Translations under genes and position numbers: made by a program
The notes under the pieces: model-generated
Database searches by the model: none
Told to the model about the DNA's origin: nothing
Seen by the model: only the letters and a program-made list of their open reading frames with translations
Assembly (NCBI GenBank): GCA_030704615.1
Contig: CM060731.1
Coordinates: 930,001-994,000, forward strand
Direction of reading: 5' to 3'
Source: Takakia lepidozioides
Lineage: Eukaryota > Streptophyta > Takakiopsida > Takakiales > Takakiaceae
DNA length: 64,000 nt
Shown here: piece after piece, positions 24,949 through 37,013 of the stretch
Position numbering within the stretch: the stretch's first letter is position 1
Layout: each line of letters opens with the position of its first letter

Positions 24949-27442
24949 TCACATGCAACCTTGTCCATCTCGCCACTCCAGGTAAAGCAATCCAGCTTTG
25001 TAGTGGGCATAAGCACCTGCAATCACAAGCACGTGGAAGATCTGATGGCTATGGCCTGCTATATCAAAGCAACCTGGCTTCCAGCGTTCAGGTATGCGTG
25101 TAGCATAGACAACAGTGCCTACTCCATAAAACAGGGCCATTCCAATCTCATACAGCACTGTCTCAAAGGCGTAGGGCTCATTATGGAAGCTTATGAGCTT
25201 GTGAGCCGCAGGTATAATTCCTGACAACCCCATCCCTGCAAACGCCATAGCACGTACTGTGCGGAACTTTGGAGTCTGGAACACCGGCACCAGAGACACG
25301 ACCACCGTCATGATGCCAAGCAGACTTATCCCGGTCAAGTAAACAAACCGCCATACTGGTTGGCAAAGAAACACATAGTAGATTGGAGGGAAAAAGCTAG
25401 TAGCAATCATGATTGCTATGCCGGCATAATCCAGGCGCCAAAGCCAGTAGGTGAGGCTGCTGGAGTGGCAAGATAATAGATGGCAGAAGCTGCTGGACAG
25501 CAGACAGAACATAGATCCTCCCATAAAAACAAAGAATGGCCACCGCGTGGCCGGTTCATTCCAGAAAGGAGCTACCATCTTGCCCAGCTGCTGTTTCATG
25601 CCTTGCTGCAAGCAACACCCATACCACAGCCTCAGAACCTAATCTACAAAGCCTACCGTCGACAGTCTGCAACTCCCATGGCTATCCCCAACACAGAACA
25701 TAGGGCCCACTGGGTAAGACCTATACTAGCACCTATGCAATTTACCCCTGGAAAGGCCCAACTACATATTCATGACCATTCAATACAAGAAGCATTCACG
25801 AGCAATCCCTTCCCTGCACAAAATAAACAGATTGACAAGTTTAGGCAAAGGTTTTGTGGAAGATGGAGGGCACAGTTACCATGAAGCATTGCTTGGTGCT
25901 GTTTGGGGCAACAATGATGCTGTCTGGAATGCACTTCGCCAGGATTTGAGGTAAATGCTCCTGAAGGAAAGATGGGACAGTAGCCAATGATGGAAAGCAG
26001 TGCACAAGCTCAACATGCAGCTGATGCATATCTGCACGGTTGGGCACATGAGCCAATCTTGTCAAGCTCTCTGGCAGTTGCACCCCCTTGGGCACCTCCC
26101 TCGCTGCATAGATGGTAAGCATCAGAAACAATATGAAACCAATTAAGTGCCTGCACATCCAACCACCGGCGTTCCATTATGTCAGAACTCTCAAAAAGTC
26201 ACAAGCTCAGAAACTACTACAATCTACAATACGCTTCCATAGGTTTGCATAGGGGTTTAGGCTTTGACTTCAATCATTAACACCCAAGCATAACAGTGTC
26301 CCCTTCCACCTACCTGTCAAGAAATTGGCTCCAGAAGGAAGGCAGCTTGGCAATTGCTGTACAAATATGGAGGCAAAAAACAAAAGCATATCCAAATACA
26401 TTTTTTGATTTGGCACCAACTTGGGACTTCCAAAGTCCTTTTGGATTCATTACATTGGGCTCAATGCTGGACTTCATTAGAACTTTCCTGGATTCAGCCA
26501 AATCCACCGGCCCTATTCACTTCCCTACCGTTGCCAATTCAAGCATCCCTTCCTTGGCGTGGCGCTCATATTCTTGGTCTACACCCACTGCCTGCCCTGT
26601 CAACACTCTACAGACCACCCTCCAGAACACCGTCACCTACATTCTTGGGTAAAGAAGATCCGTTTCTTGCCAACATGCCATAGCAATTAGATAATTCCTC
26701 ACCAAAGGAATTACCACTTTCCAAAGGGAGCAGATGGGACGACGAGCAACAGAGGTGGACAAAAGCCGTTACCGATTATTGACTAGTTTCAAAACTGACA
26801 ACATTTAGAGAACCCGAATGTAGGTTGGATCGTATCTGCACCAGTAGTAGAAGACTTCCGAAACATGCATTCCGACAGGGGGAGCCATTATGACAGTTCC
26901 GAAGACTGACCAGAGACCCATCATCACAGAGGCCGTCCGGTGACCGCAAAGGGGGGTGTACATCGTTTCGAACAGAGTAAGAAAGGAATTAGAACATCAA
27001 CCCGAATTCAAACAGACAAATAATGGCTTGGGTGGGAACGAGATACTGACGTCCAAATATTGAGAGTCTCATTGTGGATGGTGAAAATGCTCAGCAGGGT
27101 CTCTCGCATGGGCCAATCCGAGCGGTAATGTCGCAATATGTACTCATTATCCCTCAAGTATTCAGGCAGCACATGAAAATCCACCAAGTCGTATTGCTTC
27201 TTCACTTTCTGCCACAGCCTGCGCGCCCTTGCACTGCCGCCTGGGCTCAGAGGCGGCGTGTAATCACAGAACCCACCATTCCTTTCGCTTCCATCGTCAC
27301 CGCAAGTCGCACCGTTTTCTCCAACTGCCCCGTCACCACCATCACGATTGCATTCCCCCTGGGCACGTTCATGCGCCCCCTTGCGAGCCCGCAGAGTAGC
27401 CTCCTGCGCTTGCATTTTCAAATCCGCCTCCTCTACTTGCAT
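24949..27442 (-). CDS. Heptahelical transmembrane protein (HHP), PAQR/adiponectin-receptor family
   Basis: A seven-helix membrane protein of the PAQR family. Plant HHPs are linked to abscisic acid, cold and sugar responses. Three exons join in frame: 27442-27051, 26150-25880 and 25605-24949, 1320 nt in all, 439 aa, with GT-AG introns of 900 and 274 bp. Exon 1 encodes a hydrophilic cytosolic N-terminus and the family block LPEYLRDNEYILRHYRSDWP then FTIHNETLNIWT. Exons 2-3 continue HLIGFILFLMLTIY, then SSSFCHLLSCHS, DYAGIAIMI and GHSHQIFHVLVIAGAY. The His residues in the FCH and HSHQIFH motifs correspond to the family's metal ligands. The C-terminus LEWRDGQGC is typical of plant HHPs. The ATG at 27442 was chosen because an upstream TTG is not a plausible eukaryotic start. 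The gene seems intact. Confidence 0.93.
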
Positions 27443-27459
27443 TCTCAACAAGTATCCAC

Positions 27460-28924
27460 CGAGGCAGACAACATTGAGCGAAACAGCTTCCTTCTCCTCT
27501 CCTCACCAAATCAAAAATTGGGCAGCTCCGTCTGCGATTGCGTGGCAAACCAAAAGCAGAAGAAGGCGGTGGCGGCCGCAGAGACAGACGGGACAAGGCA
27601 GCTCACAATCCACATAAACACCTCCTGCACCTGCCCAGTGCGGCCCCTACGGGGGCACCCCCAATCTCTCTCTACGTCTCCACCCAATTCCACACTCTAC
27701 GTTACCCCCGTCTCTTTCAGTTGTGCATCACCCACAACTACTTTTCCTGGATCGTGGGGGCCCCGAGATTATGGAAGCCAAGATGCCGCCACAAAAATGG
27801 TTCCCGCCACAATTGCGTTTTGTGGGTTCGTTGCGTTGTGATTGGGGCGGAGTGTATCTGAAGAAACGCACAAAGAATGTACTGTGCATCTTTGGTGGCC
27901 CGCCCTCGCTGTCCTTTTCTTCATCATCCGCAGTAGGAATCCTGATTTGAACGCACCACCACCTCGATCTGTGTGTAGACATGTCAGAGAAGGGTGCTGT
28001 GCACGCGCTCGGGATTGATGACGCTCACGTAAAGAACTAGGGCTGATTTCTCTTTGTTTGTAACAGCCAGCCACACAAATATCATTACGGATTACACACC
28101 TGCGTAATGCACAGCTGCGATATTTCTTTATCTTTACCTCCAAGATCTTTTCTCACAGAAAGCTCCCAGCGGGGAGAAAGCATAAAGGAAGGATGAAAAG
28201 ATAAGGAAATTATCCCATTTCTTTACGTAGGGTAGGGCCCTTCAGGTCGGGTATTACGGAAATTGAGGTACAGAGCCGAGCCCTACCCTATACAAAGAAC
28301 TGCCTAGAATTTTCCTTTATGATTCAAGGTCCCTCCCTGACGGGAATATGCCTCGAAATATTCCCGCTCAAATTGGAGGAACATTCTGCAGATTGGATGA
28401 AAATTCTGAGCCGTTCTTCACGTTCGGGAAGGCCCCTGCCCGCGGGCATTGCACGATTTTCGGGCTGCCACCCTCGGGCGTTACCTTCCCCTACACGTAA
28501 AGAATCGCACCACTAGCTTGGGGCCTTACCACACTAGCGGCACACCAACGGCACTGACGTTGCAGGCTAGGGATTGTTGGATGATATAGGTCCATGTCAC
28601 CAAGCGGCAATGAATCGGCTACCACACTATGGCAAAAACCCAACAGCCAAAACATCGCAACTACCTTATCTTTTCATTCTACAAATAACCCATTCCTAGA
28701 ACCTTTGACATCGAGAGACCATCGCACGATGGGGTCGGAGAGAGCAACTTCGCGATGGCGGGAGAATCGTGTCACGACAAAATGTCTTCCTAAATTTGTG
28801 GATTTCCAGGGGACACTGCCTGGAAATCCGTACTTCACGGTAATGTGACATGTAGGCGTCAGGTCGGAGCCATGTCAACGCCTCTCCGCCGGCAGCAGCC
28901 GCTACTGTGGTAGGCAGAGCGGCA
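27460..28924. other. HHP 5' flank and intergenic DNA
   Basis: This is the upstream region of the HHP gene. It is C/T-rich at 27640-27720 as a leader might be. No other gene or repeat was recognised up to the solo LTR. Confidence 0.4.
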
Positions 28925-29648
28925 CACTGTGTCGCGGCCCTTCGCTTTGAGGGCAGGGGGGTCGGGACACAAGAGGGGCTGCCCTGTGGTGGGGGCAGTG
29001 GCAACAATAGATACGGGGGCTGAAGCACCCTTGAGTGCCCAAGGCACTCAAGGAGGCGGAGGCGCTCACTAGGTGGAACCCCGCACACCGGGTTGCGGTG
29101 GGGGTGGTTCCACGAGGGGTGGTGGTAGCTTAGTGGGACTTAGTGGGGTGGCATATGACTCACCATGGGGACGGAGACCTTGTGGTGGGAGTCGTGGGGA
29201 ATCTTGGGACTCATCACGGTCCAATGGGGCGTGGTGGGTAGGCCAAGACTCATCACCGGGAATCGAGGGTTTTCGTGGTGGTTCGCCATAAAATGGCATG
29301 GTTGTTTGTGAAACCCCCGCAGACAGTCACAAAAGTATATATAGGGAGTAGTAACCCCGAGAACGGTGCAAGCCCGTTGGTGACCAAAAACTAGTGAGTA
29401 AGCGTGCGAGCCGGAAAGCGACCAAGGTGTGGGGAGCTGTTCCGGACTGCCATCGACCAAAGGGAATTTCAACTTGGCCCAAATTGAAAGAGGGTCAAGT
29501 GGAGGAGTAAAGGGGGACCGTTATGTCCCGGTGAGCAGTCGAAGCTCCGAGTTGGTCCAGCGGCCAGTTTGGGAGTTAGGCACGCGCATCGGAGTGAGTA
29601 ACTATGACTTGAAGGGGAGCTTACCGAAGTAAGGTGCGCGACACACTG
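28925..29648 (+). mobile_element. Solo LTR with 5-bp target duplication
   Basis: A 714-bp sequence (28930-29643) starts TGTCGCGGCC and ends GCGCGACA. Both sides carry the same 5 bp, CACTG (28925-28929 and 29644-29648). A TATA-like tatatataggg lies near 29336. A homologous LTR followed by a tRNA-iMet primer site and gag lies at 38289-39013, so this is a solo LTR left by LTR-LTR recombination. Confidence 0.9.
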
Positions 29649-29649
29649 C

Positions 29650-30391
29650 CCTCCCTTAAACCAATAGGAGGGTCCAAAATTGAGTGCCACTGCCCCTCTT
29701 GCCGCTAGTGTGGTATCGCCCTTACACTCCGTAACGCTCCTTGCCAGCCTGACAAGACATTTTTTTTTTAAAAAAAATCTTTACGTTGGGGAAGCAACCC
29801 ACTCTCGTTGCTTCACTGGTTCTCGCCCTTGCCCCTCGGGCTCCGGCCGCGTGGCAAGGGGCCCACACCTATGAAGGACCTCGCCTGGGTTGCTTACCCT
29901 ACACAAACCACCCTTCTTAATCACCAGGAATAGCCTAAGTTGTCGTCATCATCACTAGCGTTTTTTTTATCTTGGCAAATTTTGCCAAATTTTGACCTCA
30001 AAAAATAAAATAAAATATTTTGTCTCAAATTCCCTAGTTTTTCATAGATGAAATCGCCAAACTTCTCCAAATGAAAAATAGATTATGGATCAATAAAATA
30101 TGGATGGTATCAATGGATGAGAAAATAGAGGAGGATGATTCTATCCAAATTTTAGTGGATGAAAAAAATATACAGCTATTTCTTGCAAACTCAGTAGCCA
30201 CTGGTGCTGTTTTTCAAATTTCAAAAACGCACCGTGGTAAGGATGTTATCTTGGCTTAAGACTGACCGTGAAGTGTGGCAGATGCTTGGCGAGGCGATGT
30301 AGATCTACTGCATAAGCACCGTTACATCAGCTCCTACTGCGTAGCCAATTGGGAGGAGTGCGTCAGGGTTTCTGCAAATAGAAGGTAAACA
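29650..30391. other. No gene recognised
   Basis: A run of T then A lies at 29761-29776, and AT-rich DNA follows from 29960. A short frame at 30071-30259 has no recognisable homology. Confidence 0.4.
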
Positions 30392-31005
30392 ATGTCTTTT
30401 TCCCTGCTCATGCCTGTTGTTACGAGAGCCATGGCAAACAAGGATGTGATAGATATGGAGAGATTGCAACGATTGGAGGCTAGGGCTGCTATAGAACAAG
30501 GGATAAGGGATGAGGCACAAAATACGATCCCCTGGGACCTGAGAGGACAGACAAAGGTAAGCCCTCAGGAAGTAAGTTGGCAGAGGGGGTTGCGAAAGCG
30601 CAGAATGATTCTATAGATATTGAGGGGCTGTGTGAGCCTATGGATGTCATTTCAAGTTATCCACCTCTCATGAAAATGTTGACTAATCAACACAGCCCTG
30701 AGCAAGTTGTTTTTAAGGCTCATGAACATGGTGACAGAATGCACAAGCAGCAGTATCCGGAGTACCACGTGGGGAAAGATTTTGAGTCGTTTTTTGAGTT
30801 TTTTGAGATCATTAGGAAAATGAACTCGGTATCTAAGAAATTCATTGTCAAATCATTTAAAATTTGCTTGAAAGGGGAAGCTAGGCAGATTTTTTAGTCA
30901 AGTATTAGGGACAAGGGAGAGCTCACGTGGGATGAGGCAAAAGGATTGGCCTGTAAGTTGTTTCAAGCTGAGGAACCCACTACAATACACCCTATGTAAT
31001 TTTGA
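30392..31005 (+). pseudogene. Retrotransposon gag-like remnant
   Basis: Frames starting near 30392 (VTRAMANKDVIDMERLQRLE) and 30577 lead to FKICLKGEARQIF, a stop at 30896, then SSIRDKGELTWDEAKGLACK. The spacing of L-x-G-x-A and the TWDE..KGLACKLFQ block resembles Ty3/gypsy gag capsid sequences. At least one frameshift and one stop are present. No LTR pair or pol was found around it. Homology is by eye only. Confidence 0.5.
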
Positions 31006-31265
31006 CGATTTAGTTTGACGTTGGCATTGACTGTTCCAACCATTTTGCAGTCAAAATTTATATTAAAATATTCGAGGTGCTAGACAACCGCGAAAATTTT
31101 GACTGTAGTGAGAGACTTTTGACTACCTAAAATGAGCTGACTGAGACAACCAGTTAAGCAATGGCACGTGTAATCACAATATATAAACTATATAGCAATA
31201 GATACGTGGATAATAAGAAGTAAAAATATTTAACTACTTTTTCACTGACCTAGCACATTAATAGT
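31001..31265. repeat. AT-rich MITE, truncated copy (inverted relative of 37014-37362)
   Basis: Sequence from tacaccctatg through ttgactacctaaa and ccacacgtg-like parts matches the reverse complement of 37014-37362 (shared: tgttccaaccattt, attaaaatattcga, gagacttttgactaccta). The far end lacks the matching terminus. Confidence 0.65.
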
Positions 31266-31671
31266 AAACTAATCGTGTGCTGGTTAAGGTTAGTGAAACA
31301 AAACAACTGAATTACCTGAACGAATGATAAACAAACGCCTTGCTGGCAGCTATTGGATGAACGTATGAAAAGTTAGTGAAACAGAACAACTGAATTATCT
31401 GAACGAATTATAGACAAACGCCTTGCTGGAATTAATTAATTTCATATGAATGGATGAAATAAAAATGGATGAACTAATAAACGGAAAACCAAATGGATTG
31501 ATGCAAAACCCAAAATGCATCCATCTACGATACATTCATCCAAATAATTCAAAATGGATTTAGGGTTGCGGGATTGCCTTCAGCGATGAGGAAGTTATGG
31601 GACTTATCATTTTGTTGTGTTTGCGTGGGAGGATCTACAGGATATGCATGTAGCTTGGGTAGACAACCGCA
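31266..31671. other. No gene recognised
   Basis: AT-rich. It holds a short local duplication (gtgaaacaaaacaactgaat near 31295 and gtgaaacagaacaactgaat near 31376) and a CATCCA/TGGATG motif cluster. Confidence 0.4.
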
Positions 31672-31825
31672 ATCGCAAGGTGTGGCTTTTTCTTAATGTA
31701 CGATGTGAAGAAGTTTGTTCATCCTGCAAATGTGGGCTACCATGATTTAGTATTCTTCCTGATGTTTACAAGGTTATTGGGAGAGTCGGCTTGGTCTTAG
31801 CAAGCCGTGTTTCAATCTCCGCCCT
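31672..31825 (-). repeat. Dispersed repeat A, inverted partial copy
   Basis: Reverse complement of the 3' part of the repeat at 4175-4575. It stops exactly where the LTR-like sequence ends (cacgaca|gggcgg at 31825/31826), so the retroelement inserted into this repeat. Confidence 0.7.
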
Positions 31826-32357
31826 GTCGTGCACATACGTATCGCTACACAACTACATCGTTGTCCAAACCATACCACACATATATGCACAATAAAATAG
31901 TCTGCCACAATAGATATGAAAACTAAACTCACACTGTTAACACAGAAACACGAAATACAACACAATCACTCATTAAAATAAGAGTCGAGCCAGGGGCACC
32001 CCAAGCTATGGGGACTCCACCCCACAACATCCTACTCTCCCTCCATAAGTACATTCAGATGCTAAGCAACGAGGGAGCTCGGTCGTGCAGACTCAACTCG
32101 AGAGACATGAGCCGCACGACTGACGAGCTCGTGAAGATAAGATGGTTCAGGTGTCAAGCTAAACTTGACACCTAACTTAATACTTGAACTAATTACAAGT
32201 GTTAAATACAAATAACTAGGTTTATTCTAGTTAGTTTCACATTGTGTTTATTTAACTTGACAGCTGTCGTGCGCATACGTATCGCTACACAACTACATTG
32301 TTGTCCAAACCATACCACACATATATGCACAATAAAGTAGTCTGCCACAATCGCCCC
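31826..32357 (-). repeat. LTR-like sequence with terminal direct repeats (minus strand)
   Basis: About 90-bp copies at 31826-31916 and 32264-32355 (TGTGGCAGACTA to GTGCACGACA on the minus strand, starting TG and ending CA) flank about 345 bp. It has the same organisation as 1131-1830 and lies directly downstream (minus sense) of the same purine tract and PHD block. Confidence 0.65.
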
Positions 32358-33010
32358 CCTAGCTGGTGGTTAGGTCCCTATAACTCCAGAAAGCTACAAG
32401 ATGTAATAGCCACAGCCGTACTAAGTTCTCTATCACTGTCCCTATTGTACTCAAACTCTATAGACCAAGAGGCCGGGTACAAAAGTAGCCCCATCGTTAG
32501 TCGTCGTCTTGCAATATGTGAACTTGAGCCAGGATCTCGTGTGTTGGTCTCCTAGTAGCTTGGCCTTGCATTTATTGTTAGTCTTCCATGGTTGTGTCAC
32601 TATCCAATGCAATGCGGACATAACCAATTCCCATCAGGAACCATCTCAATAGGTGGAGTCAAGCATCCCATATGCCAACCTCTAGAGCATCGATCACACA
32701 CCAGCATGGTGGCTGCCCCTCTAGCACTAAGCAGACCCACACAACATGCACCTCAAACTTGCAGGTACCACTGCCAGGTTTGGGTCAATCCTGCCATCAA
32801 CATTCGGAAGGTGACATGGCATCAGGGTACTGCGCACCAACTGTGCAACATAGCGGAGTGAGACGTGTCGTGTAGTCTCATCCCTTTCCACATACAGATA
32901 ATGTCAAACTCTCGTACACCTGTCTGCAGCACTGCAGCCAATCCAGTGCTGATCCCGCCAAACAAGTCTAGAAGACATATGCCTTCATCCGGGTACTGCC
33001 ACAAATGCCT
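32358..33010 (-). pseudogene. Retroelement C5-methyltransferase fragment joined to PHD finger
   Basis: On the minus strand, 33004-32915 reads EGICLLDLFGGISTGLAAVL, matching motif I of Dnmt3/DRM-type cytosine-5 methyltransferases (SAM binding). One frame change later, LYVERDETTRHVSLRYVAQL follows at about 32900-32835, in the place of motifs II-III. It then runs directly into CHLPNVDGRIDPNLAVV and a C4HC3 PHD finger ending CPHC near 32600. The catalytic Pro-Cys motif and target-recognition region are missing, so this copy is inactive. The block precedes a purine tract and LTR. Cytosine methyltransferases in LTR retrotransposons are reported from charophyte algae and dinoflagellates (literature, from memory). 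Confidence 0.68.
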
Positions 33011-33199
33011 CTACCCAGGCTTGTTGCATCCGTCTATCAGCAGCCTGCTGCAAATCTTTGCTCGTGCTCCACAATGGAGTGTGAACAACCATGGTAGGCA
33101 ACTTCGCCGTACCATGCATATCATCTTGCTCTGCTGGAGATGGCACATCCTCTGCATGAGCATTGCCTTCTAGCAACTCTCCAGGCCAACTCACTATAC

Positions 33200-34485
33200 A
33201 TGTGAAGGCTGCTAGTGTCGGTATCTTGCCCCGCTGGGTAGCTGCAACACCCCCAATAGGGAGTTGTACACGACGGCCATCTCCTGATTACCATCCAGGC
33301 CTATACGAGGCCGGCTCCTCCCAAAAATCCAGGGTGAAGCCCATGGGATATAATACTGCCCCACCAACCAACACATCATATGAAACTGCGTCCGTCACAA
33401 TGGCCTTGGCTCGCATAACTAAGTCATCTGTAGGATGATCCGGCTGCAGTCTAATGAACAACTCATGGCGTGTCATGCCTCGAGCCCTTTCTGATCCCCC
33501 CAGAGATGTCTATATCTGGAAAGGACAAGGCTCCATGTCCGCCTCTGTGAGCCCCAAACCTACGATAGCAGCTCTGCCCAGCATAAGTGGCTGAGCTCCC
33601 GAGTCCAGCAGTACTCGTAGTGGCTGAAACCTCCTGCCCACCGGCCCACTCAAACAGAAAACACCATCCTGGTTGTCCAACAAAACAACTCCAGGTGTCA
33701 CCATGGCGCGCTCAATGGCTGGTTTAGCTGGTAGTTCCGTCAACCTAGCAGCTGCAGCTTGCCATGGTGCAGTCGTGGCAGTCTTGACCCTCAAATCCAA
33801 GGATCCTTCCGCCACTGCACCTTCTACTAACTCCGCAGAAGATGAAGTGACCTCTCCACTCTCACAGAGTGTTGCTGCTAGTCTGAACACTGCAGCTGGT
33901 CTTACCCCCGGCGTCGCAATCATGGTTGCCGAGAACAGTGGGGCCTGACACACAAAGGTGGCCGCCCCCAACAGCACACTTGCTGCACTAGCCTTGGCAG
34001 CAGGTATTGGCGCTACACGTGTTGCTCTCCCCAATGGCACAATAACCTCCGCCTCGGTATCAATGGGGCGAGAACTAGGTGCCATGGATGGCGTCAACAC
34101 TGTCTCTGCCAATGTGAATTATTGAGGCAGCTTGGCCTGACGGCTTGCCTCCCCATGCTGTGGATCTAACTTCACCTCTACGCCTCGTGGCTCATGAACT
34201 CGTGCTACTCTTTGAGTTACGGCTACAGCAGAATCTACCTGTATAAGTGGCCATTCAAGTGTTGCCCCGCACATAAATCCCATGTCTCTCATGCCTGCCA
34301 TGTCTCCTCCATCAGGATGACGCTGTTGAGGAGGAACAGGGGATGGACCCTCACTTCTTGGAGCTGGTACTACATGAGCTATGGCCATGGCAGCAAGCCT
34401 TTGCTCTAGCTGTTGAAGCCAGTTGGCCATGCCTTGGTCAATCCTGACCTCCACGACCTTGGCCATGTTGTGCTTGGCCTCGTCT
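33200..34485 (-). pseudogene. Retroelement gag-protease region
   Basis: Minus-strand frames at 34466-34119, 34112-33510 and 33476-33288 follow one another. The second contains LRVLLDSGAQPLMLGRAA, an aspartic-protease active-site block (D-S-G-A) as in LTR-retroelement proteases. The third (MRAKAIVTDAVSYDVLVGG) fits the second half of such a protease (family-typical I/V-x-G near the end). No reverse transcriptase or integrase follows. The next readable domain is the C5-methyltransferase motif I. The 5' end abuts a PPR pseudogene at about 34486 without an LTR, so the element is truncated. Confidence 0.65.
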
Positions 34486-34487
34486 TG

Positions 34488-35721
34488 TCACCATGCACCT
34501 CTTTGCCCTTTTCCAGGGCTGCTAGGCTTGCACAAGTATTGCAAATGCACGCAAAACGTGATGTGGTTGCACTTCACCCCTTCCCCCATCAATTGCTCAT
34601 ACGTCTCCAAGGCCTCCATCCCGCGCCCCTGCTGTGCATACCCTGCAAGCATCGCGTTCCACGACACCACATCTCGTTCAGCCATAGTGTTGAACAATCC
34701 TTTTGCATCCTCAATGCTCCCACATTTGGCATACATGTCCATCAGGGCAAAGTTCAGAATGACATTGGGTACAATTCCAGCTTTTGACAATGTCACCATG
34801 GACCTCTTTGCCCTTTTCCAGGCTGCCAGGCTTGCACACGCACTACAAATGCACACAAATGTGACGTGGTTGGGCTTCACCCCTTCGCAGATCATTTGCT
34901 CATAGGTCTCCCAAGCCTCCATCCCGCGCCCTTGTTGTGCATTACCTGCAATCATCGCACTCCACAACACCACATCTCGTTCAGCCATATTGTCGAACAT
35001 TCGCTTTGCATGCTCGATGCTCCCACACTTGGCATACATGTCCACCAGGGTATTGTTCAAGATCACATCTGGTACCATTCCTGCTCTGACGAAGTCGCCA
35101 TGCACCTCTTTGCCCTTTTCCAGGGCTGCCAGGCTTGCACATCATTTGCCACTAGGTCTCCAAAGCATTCCTACCACACCCATGCTTGGTAAATCCTGCC
35201 AACATTATATTTCACGTGATCAAAGATTGTTGAGGCATTCTGTTGAACACTTGGTGAGCATCCACGATGCTCCCGCAGTTAACATACATGTTGACAAGGG
35301 TGTTGAGGAGAAAAACATTTGGCGTGAATCCACTTTGGACAATGTGAGTGTGCACCTGCTTTCCAGTTTCCAGGCCTTTCACCTTGATGCACTTAAGCAA
35401 GAGACAGACATACTTATCTGAATCTGCTAAAATTCCTCATTGGCTTAAAGTTTGTAGAGCCTCATTCAGTCTGCCTGCCTCACAAAGCATCTTGACATGC
35501 CCATAAGTGCCAGAACAGGCATTGTGGACACCCTCTCTTGATCGTCTTCCAGAAGCTGTGGTCATGGTTGAGGTGCGTGATTTTATCATTTGTGCCGCTG
35601 CTGCCACGGCTTCCAATTGACCATCTACCCATGCAGGTTTCTTGTAGCTATCCTTCCACAGGGAATCATAGGTAATTTGGAGCTTGAAATCCGGCCCGCT
35701 TCGATGAATCTCGACCCACAC
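34488..35721 (-). pseudogene. PPR-domain protein pseudogene
   Basis: Minus-strand frames carry repeated pentatricopeptide units: NTLVDMYAKCGSIEHAKRMF, AERDVVLWSAMIAGNAQQG, KPNHVTFVCICSACASLA and a second similar set. Such PLS-class PPR proteins act in organelle RNA editing or processing. The gene is broken. A stop follows NEALQTLSQ (35437). Another frame with GKQVHTHIVQSGFTPNVFLL (35400-35212) ends in a stop. The third frame (35105-34488) ends where retroelement sequence begins. No E/DYW C-terminus is present. The style is common in bryophytes, lycophytes and ferns. Confidence 0.8.
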
Positions 35722-35956
35722 TCTATCCCTGCTCCTTCATTCCAGAGCTTATTGTTTATGTTATCTGTTTTGAATACTTTCCTGTTGCCACATAGGCAGT
35801 AACATATCAAAATCACTTCAAAACCACCGGTACCATAGATCCACCAAGAGCTAACTTGCAGAATTCAACATGCAAAATTAGGGACAACTCTGATAACAGG
35901 GAAAAAAGGCTGAAATGTATTGAAGAAGGTACCTCCGTTACCGTTGCCTGGTTCTA

Positions 35957-36356
35957 TCAACCGAGTCTGATGGGAGGGCAAAACAGGCTGAAATAGGTCG
36001 AAGAAGAAGGTGCCCTCACTGCATTGTCCTCGACCTTGTGTCATGACCCATGGAGGATTTGACTGACCATGAACCTAAGAGAACCTCTTGTGTGTGTTGT
36101 TTGTGTCTGTAGTCAGGTAATGTCTGATTGGTCTGTGAGAACCACCACGGTGCAGCTGAGCGGGCAGAAATTGAAGCACAGCCTGCTAAGACCAAGCTGA
36201 CTCTTCCAAGAACCTTGTAAACATCAGGAAGAATACCAAAGCACGGTACTAACAGAAGCCAAGACCCAACATTTGCAGGATGGACAAACTTCTTCACATC
36301 GTACATTAAGAAAAAGCCACACCTTACGATTGCGGTTGTCCCACCATCGTGAAGGA
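35957..36356 (+). repeat. Dispersed repeat A, copy 2 (partial copy follows at 36400-36505)
   Basis: Near full-length relative of 4175-4575. A further partial copy starts gagtctgatgagagcgcaaaa at about 36403. The two lie in the same orientation, like a partial tandem duplication. Confidence 0.75.
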
Positions 36357-36505
36357 TTTTTAAAAACTCATGCCAGCTCTGCTCCGTGCTGCAAATTCAG
36401 GGCTGAGTCTGATGAGAGCGCAAAACAGGCTGAAATAGGTCGAAGAAGAAGGTGCCCTCACCACATTGTCCTCAACCTAAGACCAAGTTGACTCTCCCCA
36501 GAACG

Positions 36506-37013
36506 GCGAGCTCTCAGTCGACACCTCCTCGCACACCTACCCTAGCTTGCTTCAGATGCGAAGGTTGCTCCAACTGCGGGCCTCCCATGTTTGCCCTCCC
36601 TCTCCTCCCACTCGCTCTCTCTCCCTCCCTGCCGCTCGCTGCTCAAAGTCCCAAGCCTCTATTCACGGCTACCGGGATGGGCAACTTTTTAAATTTTTAA
36701 CATCTTACAAACCCTATAAGCAACTTTTGCAATTTTTTTAAAACCTTTTGCACTCTGCAACAAGTTTTAAAGGTACCATGTACTAGCTCTACCCCGTTCT
36801 CATTTTACAATGTTGAATGATTCATATTTATGTCCCTGCACTGATATGACCACACTTAATTTGACTCCCTTCAATCATAATATGAGGACTGTTAAGCTTG
36901 CATTGCATTCGGTTTACATTGCAAAGTGCGACGACCACCTCTTCGTCTTTCCGAGGGCAGATTTCTGAAGTTCATGATTTATTCCGTTTGCAGCGGAGTA
37001 CTAACTAAACCCA
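36506..37013. other. No gene recognised
   Basis: C/T-rich at 36550-36640 and AT-rich after. No supported feature. Confidence 0.4.

Noticed and set aside
27074-27841. 255-codon plus-strand ORF
   Set aside because: It is antisense to HHP exon 1 and its 5' flank, with no recognisable domain. The minus-strand reading is a clear PAQR gene.
32822-33004. DLFGGISTG block as a host DNA methyltransferase gene
   Set aside because: It is followed within about 50 residues by the element's PHD finger, purine tract and LTR, and lacks the catalytic motif. It is a retroelement remnant.
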